NCBI GenBank assembly: GCA_037447655.1
Contig: JBBHKE010003409.1
Span: 382,567 to 446,566 of the forward strand
Source: Zygnema cylindricum
Lineage: Eukaryota; Streptophyta; Zygnematophyceae; Zygnematales; Zygnemataceae
DNA: 64,000 bases
Reading direction: 5' to 3'
Below the pieces are notes generated by a model that was given only the letters and a program-made list of their open reading frames with translations, did no database searches and was not told the origin of the DNA. Below are positions 20,346 through 31,366 of this stretch, in pieces (positions within the stretch are counted from its first letter, which is position 1; the number at the start of each line of letters is the position of its first letter). The translations under genes and the position numbers were made by a program.

Positions 20346-21227
20346 ACTTTGACTTTCCCACTGAATAAGTGCCACCTTGGCACGCAAAGACTTTGACCGA
20401 CTACACGCGTGTGTAGCTTGGACTCCTGTGAGTCTGCAGCAAAAAGAATTACTGAATTTGCTCACCCGAGCATTAAGTTATGGCTTGTCAAAGATGACCT
20501 TTATAGTTACAAGCTCTCTTAGAGAGAGGTACCTAAATATCACTAAGTCTTGGTCTGCCTACTCACGACTACCTACTACTAAACCCTATTCCAATAATAA
20601 CACTATATAGTACAAGAAGGTACGATGGGCGATGTACTTATTGTACGACCATTGTACGGCATGGTCTACAAGGTGACATCTGCCAAATCGGGAGCCATGG
20701 TTCCTCCTCCTATCTTCTCCGATATCAAATAATGTGGCGCCACGTGGCACCGCGTGAGGATATCCCTAAAGGCCGCCGAAAGCTTATTGTGGGTAGCGGT
20801 TGTAATGGTGGCGTTCCGATTAGTTGTATTTATACGGCTTCGATTCGCTTTCTTGCATGAATTGATTAATGCGCGTTTTCGTTAGTCTCCTGCGAATTAG
20901 TCCTTTAGATCAATAGATAAATATGTGTGAAACATGCCATATGTATCGTTTCGATAGTTCCTTAATGGATAAGGCGAAGGTTTTCATAGTGTTCTACAGC
21001 CATTGGTTCAAATCTGGCCAAAAGGACAATTTTGCTAAAACTAGTAATATACCTTCTAATTCATTCTGCCTCCTTCTAAATGACGCAGTAACCATGGCCT
21101 GCCTTTGGTCCTCTCTTTCTCTCTCTTTACATTCTAACTAAAATATAGAAGTGAACTATTAATTACTTTTTTTCAACACTCTATTTATTTTTCCAATACA
21201 GACCTAGAAAATACATAAATTTCAACA
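20346..21227 (-). repeat. LTR of Copia C type, truncated at its 3' end
   Basis: It matches LTR C (9524-10423) from the ACTTTCCC.CT.AATAAG region onward and extends 49 bp further, to a terminus TGTTGAAATTTATG. The TATA-like GTATAAATACAA, the GTAC block and a tRNA-like block are present. R copy 2 starts five bases after it. Confidence 0.8.
20951..21028 (+). other. tRNA-like block in the Copia C type LTR
   Basis: TTCCTTAATGGATAAGGC keeps the D-arm loop of the related block at 10198-10273, and GGTTCAAATCTGG keeps the B-box. It is antisense to the LTR and more decayed than its relative. Confidence 0.5.
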
Positions 21228-21231
21228 ACCA

Positions 21232-24200
21232 GAATGGCCCAAAATGTGGATGAAATGTATTTGTAGTGAATGTATAAATTCGTATCTATGTTTGGAGTAT
21301 CATGCTCCCATTCAGCGGCGACAAATTGTGGTCGCCCATTGGCCGAATGTGAAATAAACCATTCACCGACAACACATCATCGTCGCTGGATGGTAGATAT
21401 TATAGTATGACATAAAAACAACAACGATAAGACAGACAGTGATATGAAATAGCGAGAAAATGTGATGGAAAGGATCATAAATATATAAAATTAATGGGAT
21501 AGAGACGAATAGGAAAATGGAGAATGAAAAACAAAAAATGTGAAACATAAAAACACAAGTCGGATAATATGAGGGCAAATGGTCGGTTATTATGGTTAAG
21601 TTCAAAAGTAAACGTAGATGTAAATTAGGGGACAAATAATAATGTGATGGAGAAATGGATCCCGACATCTTGTGTTGACACAATGTCGGTGCCGAATGGT
21701 GAAAAAGTGAAACATGGCGTTAAGCGACGAGACGTTCTCGTTGTTGACTAGCATGAAAGTAGCACATACCATCTAGCGACGAGACAGTCTCGTCGCTAGT
21801 TACCTCGAGGGAGACCGTCGCTAGTTACCTCGAGGGAGACAGATAGACAGTAAAAAGAAAGAACGACATCTTCTGTTGACACCATGTCTGTGCTGAATGG
21901 TGAAAAAGTCAAACATGCCATTGAGCGGCGAGACGTTCTCGTCGTTGACTGGAGGAAAGCAACACATACCATCCAGCGACGAGATAGTCTCGTCGCTAAT
22001 TAACTCTAAGGAGATAGATAGGCGGTAAAAAGAGAGAATTAAAGAGATAAAATATATAATAAAATAGAAAAAGGATGACAACTGTAAATAAAAATAGTGA
22101 GAGAGAACAATCAAACGTTTGTCAACCAAAATAGTTACGGGTGTTCACAAACTTTATGGCATGTATCGTTTATCATTTACAAAACATAGAGCAATAAAAT
22201 CATAGCACCCGTCATTGCAACAAAGTGAAAATGATTTACAATTTTAAAAAATATTCAAAAATACACAAGGATATAAATTCATTCATTTTTCCCTAAGAAT
22301 GACAATGAGGTAAACCGTAAAAAAACTATAATATGTACTACCCAATTCGTCTTTTTCAAATAAAAATAAAATATTAGTCTACATTAACGAAATGTACATC
22401 GCACTTGAGAATTATCCTGTGTAAACTATGGTAATACAATAATATTTTAAAAGCCATGTACAAATTTGTTTGGAAGACCTAATATTAAATGCAATAAAGA
22501 AGAGTCGAATTTATATCCACACTCCATGCATTTGTTCCTCCATCGCAATCAGCTGCCTCAATGAAATTCCGAGTCTACAACAAAGAAAAAAATACAACAA
22601 CTGAGTTAGTTTAAAAAATTAATGTCAAAACATGTAATTGTAATGGTGAAGTTCACGAGAGAGGGAGAGGGGAAGGTGAGGAAAAGGGAGAGGACAAGGG
22701 AGAGGGAGAGGGGGAGGGAGGTTGTGCGCCAGATGAAGAGGGTGAGAGGGAGAGGAAACAGGAATGTGGGTGGGAGAGATAGCTGCAGATTAAGGGATGG
22801 GGAGAGGGAATGGGACAGATGGGGAGAGGGAATGGGAGAGAGAGAGGAAAGTAATGCGGCATATGGAAAATGAAAGGGAAAGCGAGAGGGAGTGAGATAG
22901 AGTAGATAAAGTAGTGGGAAGAAAAAGGTAGAGATAACGGCAGTTCGAGGGAAGGGGAGAGGGAATGGGAGAATGGGAGTGGGAAAAAGGAAAAAATCGA
23001 CAGGATAGGTAGAAGAGGACGGAAAAACAAACATGCCATGCAGCGACGATGCGTTACTGTCATTGAATGAAACTATAGTAATACATTCCATTCAGCGACG
23101 ATACAACCTCAGCGCTGATTACCATAAAGGAGAGAAAAACACACAATATAAAAACGAGAGATTGAATGACCCTAAACAACATAATAACATAAAGATAGAG
23201 TGACAAAATATAAGAGAGAGAGAGAGATGGCGACAGATCCGGAGAGTAGGAAGATCGAGAGGAGAGGATAGAGATAGTGCGAAAAATCTAGAGGGTGAGA
23301 AGGAGTGTGAAAGGGAGAGGGAGAGAGAGGGAGAAAGAGAAGGAAAAGGAGTTTGTAAGAGAAAGAGAGAAGGGCGAGAAAGAGAGAGGGAAAGAGAGTG
23401 GGAATGGAGATAGACTGGAAGTATGAGAGAGAGGTAGAGGGAGAGGGCATAAAGGTGAGAGAGCACATTTTAGAAACCCTCAATAAAAAAACCTGGAGGT
23501 CAGCATGGATAGATTCGAGAGAAAAGGGAGCGTGAAAGAGGGGCGGTGGCAATGGAAAGGTAAATGGAGTGACGCGCCATATGCAGAGGGAGAAGGAGCC
23601 GCCACATGCGACCTCGAATCCATGGAAATAAATGAAGGTGGCGGCGGAATTTTTGCCTGCTTTTTCATGAAAAGAATGAGAATCTGTTCGTTTGCCAAAA
23701 TGACGGCGCAACGTCAGATCCCTAAAAAAAACAAAAAATAAATGGATGGATGAGATTTGTTGAATAAGGGATCCATTTTTTTATGGATTGTCCACATTTG
23801 GCGTTAACCCGTCCCAAATATCATCAACGCCAAATGTTGTATTTTTTTTCTATTTATCTTAATTCATTCACTGTAATATGTGGTCCATTATAACTTCGAC
23901 CCCTTATTAACGTATACATTAACTCTAATTGGGTGTGAAATGACATATAAACAACATATTATAATAATCATTTACGCTATATTTGTTCGTTGCACCGAAA
24001 TAGAGTACATATTGACGCTAATTGTACAAAATACATGTTATAGTGTTTATATAAACTGAACAGAAGAAGTTCACATAAAGTAAGAGTACGCAGTTTCAAG
24101 ACGGTTTACGTGGACATGTAAAATAAACACAGTTCACTTCTTTAACTATAAGATCTTGACTTCGCACATGCGAACATATTTGACGTTCACACTGCAGAAC

Positions 24201-27200
24201 AGGCGATTATAAGAGATCGTGTGCAAACGAGGTTTTTGGCGACGTGATTGAACCCATTTTTTCAGCGCAAGTTCATATGCATGCGGGCATAATTTATATT
24301 TTATTTTTTATAATTTCAAGTAAAAATGTACATGTATGTATGGTCTGACATCATCCGTACACTACACTAATTATATAAAGGTGTATTCTCGGTCTTGACG
24401 CTATTTTGTACGGAACCTCAATTAAAGTCAAGGAAAAAATAAAATCACGTATACTATTTTTGGAAAAAAATCTAAATTTTAAGAACCCAAATTAGAGTTG
24501 TTGACACTAATAACGATGCGCGGTTTACCAATTCAGGTAAGGAGAGACATCATCTGTTTTTTTTGGATGAATTCTACACTGATTCAGTACACAGTCAATC
24601 GCTATTAGAGTAAAGGAATAAATAGCCTAAAAAAAATATAGTGTTATTAACACTAATCGATATTTTTTTTGTTTTTAAATATATATATATACTAATTATT
24701 CCCTAACAGTATTTTGGGTTGTCCTAAATAATAAATACCCGCCCTTTTGATGTCTACAGTAATATGTGTATCCGTAGAAAATCTGACAATTCGTAAGCCG
24801 TCGCGCTGTTCACACGGTCGACGGATGAACAAATGATAACGTGATTTTTGTCGATGAGTTTGCATCTCTTTCTTCCAGTGCACATTCACATGTGTGCGCA
24901 ATAATGTTAAGTGTCTTTTTATGCTTTTGTAATTCAAAAAGTACCATTTCGTACGGAGATACCCTGTCCGTACGCCACACTATTTTCATCATAGTGTACT
25001 TCCACTATTAACGCTAATTGAAAACAAAACCTAATTATAATAATGGAAAAAATATAATTATGGATTGTATTTCAGGTTTTTTTATTTTGAAAAAAGGGCA
25101 CCGAATTGGCGTTATATACTCTAATAGCGATTGACGGTGTACTATACTAGATCTGTACGAACCCCCACCCCCCGCCAAATGCATAGCGACAACTTTTGTT
25201 GGTCCCGGAGTAATATATCAAGCTTTGTTACTGTTCGATATTCAACATATCGAATATCAAACTTTTCGCGATAGGAACTTTCCCCAATACACAACACTAC
25301 CTGATTGGTTGCACGAGGCGGGTCAAACTTTTGGCCAATGAGAAGTTGCGTATTCCAACAAAATTATAAAAAATTGAAAAAAAAAATACATTCACTTTAG
25401 GCGTCAATTTATTTCCTACGTTTAGTTCCCATTGCGAAAAGCAAGCTGCTTGTTTCGACGACAGAAAAGTTTCGGAAAATTTTATGGCAATTCTATTAAT
25501 TTTTCTTGGTTTTTTAATAAACTGTGACCTCCACGTGGCACGTGGCACAAGTTAGACAGGTCAGCCAGTTCCTTCGGTTTTCTCAATCACCAATCATTTT
25601 TAAGCACGTTTTTGTTTTTTTCATGCATAGCTTTTCGCAAAACGAGTGTTTTTTTACCGCAAAATTGCCAATGGGCTCCAAACCATAAATGTCTCATTCG
25701 TACGGATTTTGACATTTTTACGAAATTTTGTTATTTTTTATAGATTTCAAACCTTTCGTAAAATGCGTATACTTTTCGTACGGACTAAATGTACGACAAT
25801 TATGTACGGAAATATTCAAATAAAGGGTTTGAACGTACACCGTGAATCGTTATTAAAGCTAACCTCTATTTTGGGTTAAAGGCCAACCGCCAACAAAAAG
25901 TCGAAAACTAACGCTAATTTATACACACCTAACACTAATTTGGATGTAGCCGCGATAGTCTATGTTAACATGTTCGACGCTTGAACGTGTGAGAATAGGT
26001 TCTCGTCTTTATGACTGGGATTCAAATCCGAGTGCGCTTTTTCGTGGCGACGAACTCAATTTCTGTGTCGACGCCTTTATCCAACGCTTATTCTAAACGT
26101 GTACAAAATAATAAGCAGTTTTCGTACAAACTGATTCATTTTTTACACTACACTATTTAAATATTAAAAAAAGTCGAAATTGGAGCAATTAACGCTAATT
26201 AAACAAAACATATGTTCTGTGTTCACGTATTCGACACTTAAACATGTGCAAACAGATTTTTGTGATTTTCTTTCGTCTTTATGACTTCGAGTCGAATCTG
26301 AGTACGCTTTTCCGAGGCGACCCACTCAATTTCCCTTGTCGACGTCGTTACTCGACACTTATTATGTACGTTTGAACAAAATAATACATAGTTTTAGTAC
26401 GAACATTCACGATTCATACATTCCACTTTTTAAAGCAGTCGAAGTTAGAGTAGGTAACGCTATTCAAAAAGTATTCGAATTAACTTAAAGCAAAAATAAG
26501 TTTGATTGAGTTGTAGTAGTATTTTTTATTAAGGTCAAGATCCATCAGTCGTTTTTGTAGTCGTACGACCGTTTTTGTAGTCGTACGGCCAACTCTACAG
26601 GCCGGTTAATTGATTCGATGTTCCATCACGAGGCGTCCGTAAACCACGTGTTATATATTGAGTGGCATCACGTGGGTTCTGACCGGATATTTAAAATCTT
26701 TTAAAATTCTTCACACCGACAAATTTCACTTCAAATCTTCACTTGCCTACCATGTACTTGCATACCAAGTCATAATACGATTGAACTTTTGTACTTTTTG
26801 CAAACTCCAGTCTTTTACGTCAGCTCATTTTATAAGGTTTCTGTTTTGGAACATGACAAAAATCCTTTGCCAAAAATAGTGTGACGAAAGAGCGTTGCCA
26901 GAAATAGCGCGACGAATGACAGCTTCGAGATTAGCTTTTTTTTATTTTCAGTTCCATTTTGAAAGGTACATTGGCAATTATAGATAAAATTTAAGCGGAC
27001 GCCTCGCGGATGGATATCCGACGGTCAGTGTTACCTCCTAGACCTTCAAAGAGTATTGGCAAGATTCTTTGTAATGTTGTTTCGTGTATAAAAACAAAAT
27101 AAGCTGTACGGTTTGGTACGGATAGTCGCGGATTTCTGTAAACTACCCCAATTTTCAACTGATGGAACTTGACCCTTATATGGTTTTATATTTTTATTTT

Positions 27201-27542
27201 ATTATAAAGTCAGAGTCGGTCAACGCATTTTATAAAGTTTTGAAGTTTGTTTCATGCGCATATTCGTTAAATTTTGAGCGTTTCGTGCGTGCGTTTTATG
27301 CGCATCAGATATCTCTGCTCCAAACCTAAATCTCTCATATAAAAATATAAAATATAAATATAAATATAAATTACACAATAAAATTTACAATCGTTTTTAG
27401 TTCGTATCGTACAAGTATTTTGATAAAGTACTCACGGTTTGTCGAAAATCAGTACGATTTGGCAACAACATTAGAGCAAAGTTCGTCATTATAATTACTC
27501 ATAGTTGTTAAAATTGTGCGATTTTTTCATTTTTTCCGATTT
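21232..27542. repeat. Repeat R, copy 2 (6.3 kb)
   Basis: Direct repeat of 13847-20135. It carries one extra palindrome unit near 21809 (a second GTCGCTAGTTACCTCGAGGG), accounting for most of the length difference. From about 22.9 kb to its end I see one difference from copy 1 (the GAGAG/GGGAG change at 23526). All sub-features of copy 1 recur at plus 7407, including the purine tract and the MITE at 26532-27175. Confidence 0.93.
26532..27175. mobile_element. PIF/Harbinger-like MITE within R copy 2
   Basis: Identical counterpart of the element at 19125-19768, with the same TTA flanks. It was present before R was duplicated. Confidence 0.58.
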
Positions 27543-28324
27543 CTACGTATAACTCGTGTCTTTTGAAAAAATCGGGGAGTACTTTCTGTTCGGTAAACTG
27601 AACGGGGAATTCACGAGAATGTACGATTTTTTACGGGAATTGTACGGACTTCGACAAAAAGATACGTTGAACTTCGTAGTACTTTTTGTCTGGTAAACTG
27701 AACAAAAAATTAACGGTATTGTACGGAATTTTACCGATAATATACGGACTTTTACGAAAAGAGACGTTGAAGTGTTGCACCATTTGCGTGCGGTAATTTT
27801 GAATTATGTACGATCGTCTTCTTCAAAAAAAATTTAGGGAAGCCGCCATGAAAACGAATCTTTAAGGAAGCCATATGCTCTCTGAGAGATAGAGAAAAAA
27901 GGCCATGGCTGGTTGTCAGATAGTCTCATACAGACAGAAATTATGATATTGACAAAAAGAGATGGTGTTGACCTAGATTTGAATCAGGCCCGATAGACTG
28001 CCGAAACCGCCTCGCTGATAATCATCCGTATCCAGTTGATGTAGAAGTTACGATACACACTTTGAGTGTGATAAATATTCAAATATATAAATCTATTTAG
28101 TACTCATTTAACAGGAAATGTACAAACTGCGTTACATGTAAAATACTAAAATTAAAATTTGTGAACATGTACGAAATAGTACGGATACAAAATAATTAAA
28201 GACTTTTTAAATCGTTCTTTCCGTTTTCTACGTATAGTTCGTGCGTTTGAATCGTGCGTAAAATGCGGTTTGAACAACTATGTAATTACTGCACGAATTT
28301 AAGTTGGTTCAGATGTACAATACT

Positions 28325-28370
28325 ACACCGTGTATCGCTATTAGTGTTTCACTAATAGCGATTCACGGTG
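28325..28370. repeat. 46-bp perfect-looking hairpin
   Basis: ACACCGTGTATCGCTATTAGTG and its near-complement CACTAATAGCGATTCACGGTG are separated by only a few bases, giving about 21-bp arms. The arm sequence equals the ends of the inverted-repeat element at 17181-17740, so this looks like a fold-back or a MITE that lost its interior. Confidence 0.6.
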
Positions 28371-29019
28371 AAGTGCGAGGTTTGCCCCATGTTCTTCTAA
28401 ATCCGTATCTTTATAAATTATTCGAAGAATCCTCTGTAAAATCCTTTTATTTCAAAGATATACAAAATTTGATTTGGAATCTTCTTAGATAATCATGTTA
28501 CCACACGTGCATTTTAAATGTTTCCTTAGGCATACAATGGAGTCGTAAGAATTCCTTAGATTTTTCTGTAATGCCAAAAGAAAGTAGGACAATCACGGAA
28601 TAAACAGTTATATTGACTCAAAATGGTTTCATTTCATCCATAGTATTTTCTCGGATATGTCTTTTTTGCCGTGACATGCGTGTGTCAAAAGTTTGCATCC
28701 TTTCGCGCCGACAAAATAAGAATTTCCACTTCCGCCCGGAATCATATCGGTGATGCACGATTCCAAACGAAGGGCGCTTCTCCATCAGGCGCCGACAATA
28801 ATCGTAAAAAAACGTTTACTGGCGCTAATATTTCGTTCACTTCTGCATCAGGTCGTGTCAGCAATGAAATCTATAGCGTATGTGCTTTATTTCGATTGGT
28901 GCACGTAGGTTCCTCTTCTGACGGCGAACATAGTCAAAGATTCCAAAAGCAGAATATCTGAACTTGTATCCGTACATCCAGCCGCAAAATTATATTACAT
29001 GCGTTTTGGTTCAAAAGTA

Positions 29020-29290
29020 GGCGTTTTTATGGTAGGCCTTTGGTCGGCGCCTTTATTGTAAGTTGTGTTATGGGCTTTTCATGTGATCTTCTTAGATCGC
29101 TACTTTGATCAGCGACCGTCCGATCGTCCAAATCTAACGGTGTAAATAAAACTTTTTGGTCTGAATGTTTTAATTGGTCCAATTTTTGGTCCGAATAGGT
29201 CCGAGTACAATATGGGTCTTAAGGTCATATTGTATATTTTTCATACAATAGGCATATTGTATGGGCCTACTTTCACCTACTTTTTAACTA
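29020..29290. repeat. Dispersed repeat, second copy at 54232-54480
   Basis: Shared blocks include GGTAGGCCTTTGGTCGGCGC, GATCTTCTTAGATCGCTACT and GGTCATATTGTAT. No coding frame is conserved between the two copies. Confidence 0.8.
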
Positions 29291-29523
29291 TGACATGCGT
29301 TTACAATTTGTACGTTTGTGTTTTGTTCTTTTTGTCGTTGTTTTGTCGTTCGTGCTTCGTCATGGCGCCTCAAATTCCGGATGTCAACGGATGGTGGAGG
29401 AGGTATCACGGCACATTCTTCGACAAACATTTTCTCGTTGTTTTCGTTGGATTTGATTCCCGCTTGTCTGAAGGCACGTGGTTCATACGTGACCTTTCCA
29501 CGCGTAAACATTTTACACGTCCG

Positions 29524-30013
29524 GCGTTTTGTGACGTGGCATGACCTGGAGCAACGTGGAGAGATGACATTCGGTCATGGGAATTCCGAGGAATGTACGG
29601 ACGAGTGAAATGCAGACGCGTCTATTTAATAGCCTTGTCGTATATAGGCGGTATAAAAGGTACACCGGCAGTAGTACTTTTTGGTACAGTACAGTAATCT
29701 GATTGGTCTGTACTTTAGTTGATAGAAGTTATTAGAGGGAATCAGGACTTAAAAAATTTTGGTAGGTAGTCACCTCTCCCTTTGAGAGTTTGTACAAATA
29801 GGCATTGTTACTGCCTCATAACTTATCGGCTGGTTGGCCCTTTTCAGTGATTCTTTTTGCTACGGACTCACGGGAGTCCAAGCTGTATAGGGGTATTGTC
29901 AATTTGTCATTTCGCCTTTTTGGACAGCAGTGGTTGTGGCTTGAAGTGGGTTAGTTAAATAGTATCTAGAGGCTTCCTATATTCTGTGGTCCAATGGAGG
30001 ACACAGAATTGCA
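29524..30013 (+). repeat. Copia E 5' LTR, left-truncated (490 bp)
   Basis: It matches 46504-46990 of the 3' LTR, starting at GCGTTTTGTGACGTGGC and ending GACACAGAATTGCA. The first half of the LTR is missing. Confidence 0.88.
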
Positions 30014-30758
30014 GGTTATGGGCCCACCCTCTATGGTGCCCACGTTCAATGGATCTGAGTTCATCTATTGGGAAGCCATGATGATGGGAGCTTTGTGCGA
30101 AAAACGATACTAGGGTATCCTCAAAGGACAAGTGAATCGTCCACCTTTGGGAACTCCACCAGGATTTCGAGGAGTAAGGTTTCTTGTTGCAACGGTTGCC
30201 TCAGCGGAGGAGGCAGATGATGGGGACATCAGTGTGTCCGAAAAGGGAAAAGGGAAGGAGACACCCCTTACTCCTATTGCCACAGTACAGGGAGCGAAGA
30301 CCGTGAAGACCACGGAGAACGATACTCAAATGTGGGAGGATGTAAACATGGCTGCCAAGAACTTCATTCTCACGCACCTCACACAAGCTTTGGCCACTCC
30401 TCATCTTCACATTTACAAGGCCGAGGAGTTGTGGGTGAGTTTGGTGGAGATTTATAGAGCTGGAACTTTTAGGAGCTCTAGTTGTCTGAGCAAAAGTTAG
30501 TGAAATACACTTACAAAGGAGGAAAGATGTTAGATTACTGTAATGATCTTTCTTGTTTTTATATCGAGATGGAAAGTGCCGGGTGTATAGGTACAATGAA
30601 AATAAAAGTTAACACTCTAATCATTAAGTTACCAGATGAGTTTCGAGAACATAGTGTATCGAGCAAAAGAAATGCATGATAGTTCATGGAAATGGAACAC
30701 AGTGGTCAGGATGATACTTGCGCAGGAAAACACAATGGAGATTAGGAGAGGAGGAAAG
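29994..30758 (+). pseudogene. gag: Copia E Gag, first part
   Basis: It begins MEDTELQVMGPPSMVPTFNG with its ATG inside the LTR. A TAG replaces the tryptophan of the LCEKRYWGI block near 30111. After it the frame continues as GTPPGFRGVRFLVATVASAE and the capsid-like region (MWEDVNMAAKNFILTHLTQAL); a shift near 30480 moves the rest (QKLVKYTYKGGKMLDYCNDL) to another frame. It is cut at 30758 by the gag-only element, just before the RGGKS/QALAA boundary of the homologues. Confidence 0.87.
30014..30026 (+). other. Primer binding site of Copia E
   Basis: GGTTATGGGCCCACC follows the LTR end GAATTGCA without spacer and matches 15 bases complementary to the plant initiator tRNA-Met anticodon arm (tRNA sequence from general knowledge). 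The same bases encode V-M-G-P of Gag. Confidence 0.82.
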
Positions 30759-31366
30759 TCTTGTCCATAGCCTATTTCAGCCATGGATAACTCACGGAAA
30801 CAAGCATAGACTACCTCAAAAACAGCTGTGTTTCAGACAGCACAGATAACTCTAAAAATAACAGAATCACCTCAAACTGCACCAATACGCTTTATACTAT
30901 AAACAGTGTAATCTCATAAAGTTACAGCCAAATCCACCAAGGCATCTAGAAGATATAAGCTCGAGAGTTTCACAAAAACAGTTGACAGCTTCACAAACAA
31001 ACCACTTAGACTGCTCACAAAATCTTACAGAGATACTGGAATACAATGAAACTTCACAAACATATATTTTTTATATCATAGAATAACTCCACAAGTTTCA
31101 CATGAAATCACCAAACAGAGTGATCACACCAACAGGTCAAAGATGCAGAAAAAAGTCTGCCATTGCTTTGAGAAACTTGACTGCGATATCACAATAATCT
31201 AAGTCCTACAAGTTATACTCAGAGATTTCACTACTGTTTGTACGGAGGCATACCAGCCGTACATTATCTACCACCTACCTAAATTACTACGAGTATACCC
31301 GAATAATTCGATGTATGTCAGAATGAATTAATCTATACTAATAAACTAATTAACAAAAGGACAAAC
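30759..31366 (-). repeat. 3' LTR of the gag-only element, truncated
   Basis: Nearly identical to 33188-33795; differences cluster in the first 40 bases (plus strand). The stop codon of the ORF overlaps its inner border. The first 470 bases of the LTR and any polypurine tract are missing, so a deletion fused the ORF to the LTR interior. Confidence 0.85.

Larger units (their letters stand above)
27543..29523. other. Intergenic DNA with small repeats, no gene recognised
   Basis: Two diverged tandem stretches with TTCTGTYYGGTAAACTGAAC lie at about 27575-27770. Around 27880-28030 there is LTR-like sequence with AGGCCATGGCTGG and, on the minus strand, a B-box-like GATTCAAATCTAGG, probably an old LTR fragment. 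A frame at 28671-28961 has no recognisable domain. 29020-29290 is a dispersed repeat listed separately. Confidence 0.6.

Noticed and set aside
28671-28961. 96-codon frame as a host exon
   Set aside because: No recognisable domain, no splice sites that extend it, and no second copy to support coding constraint.
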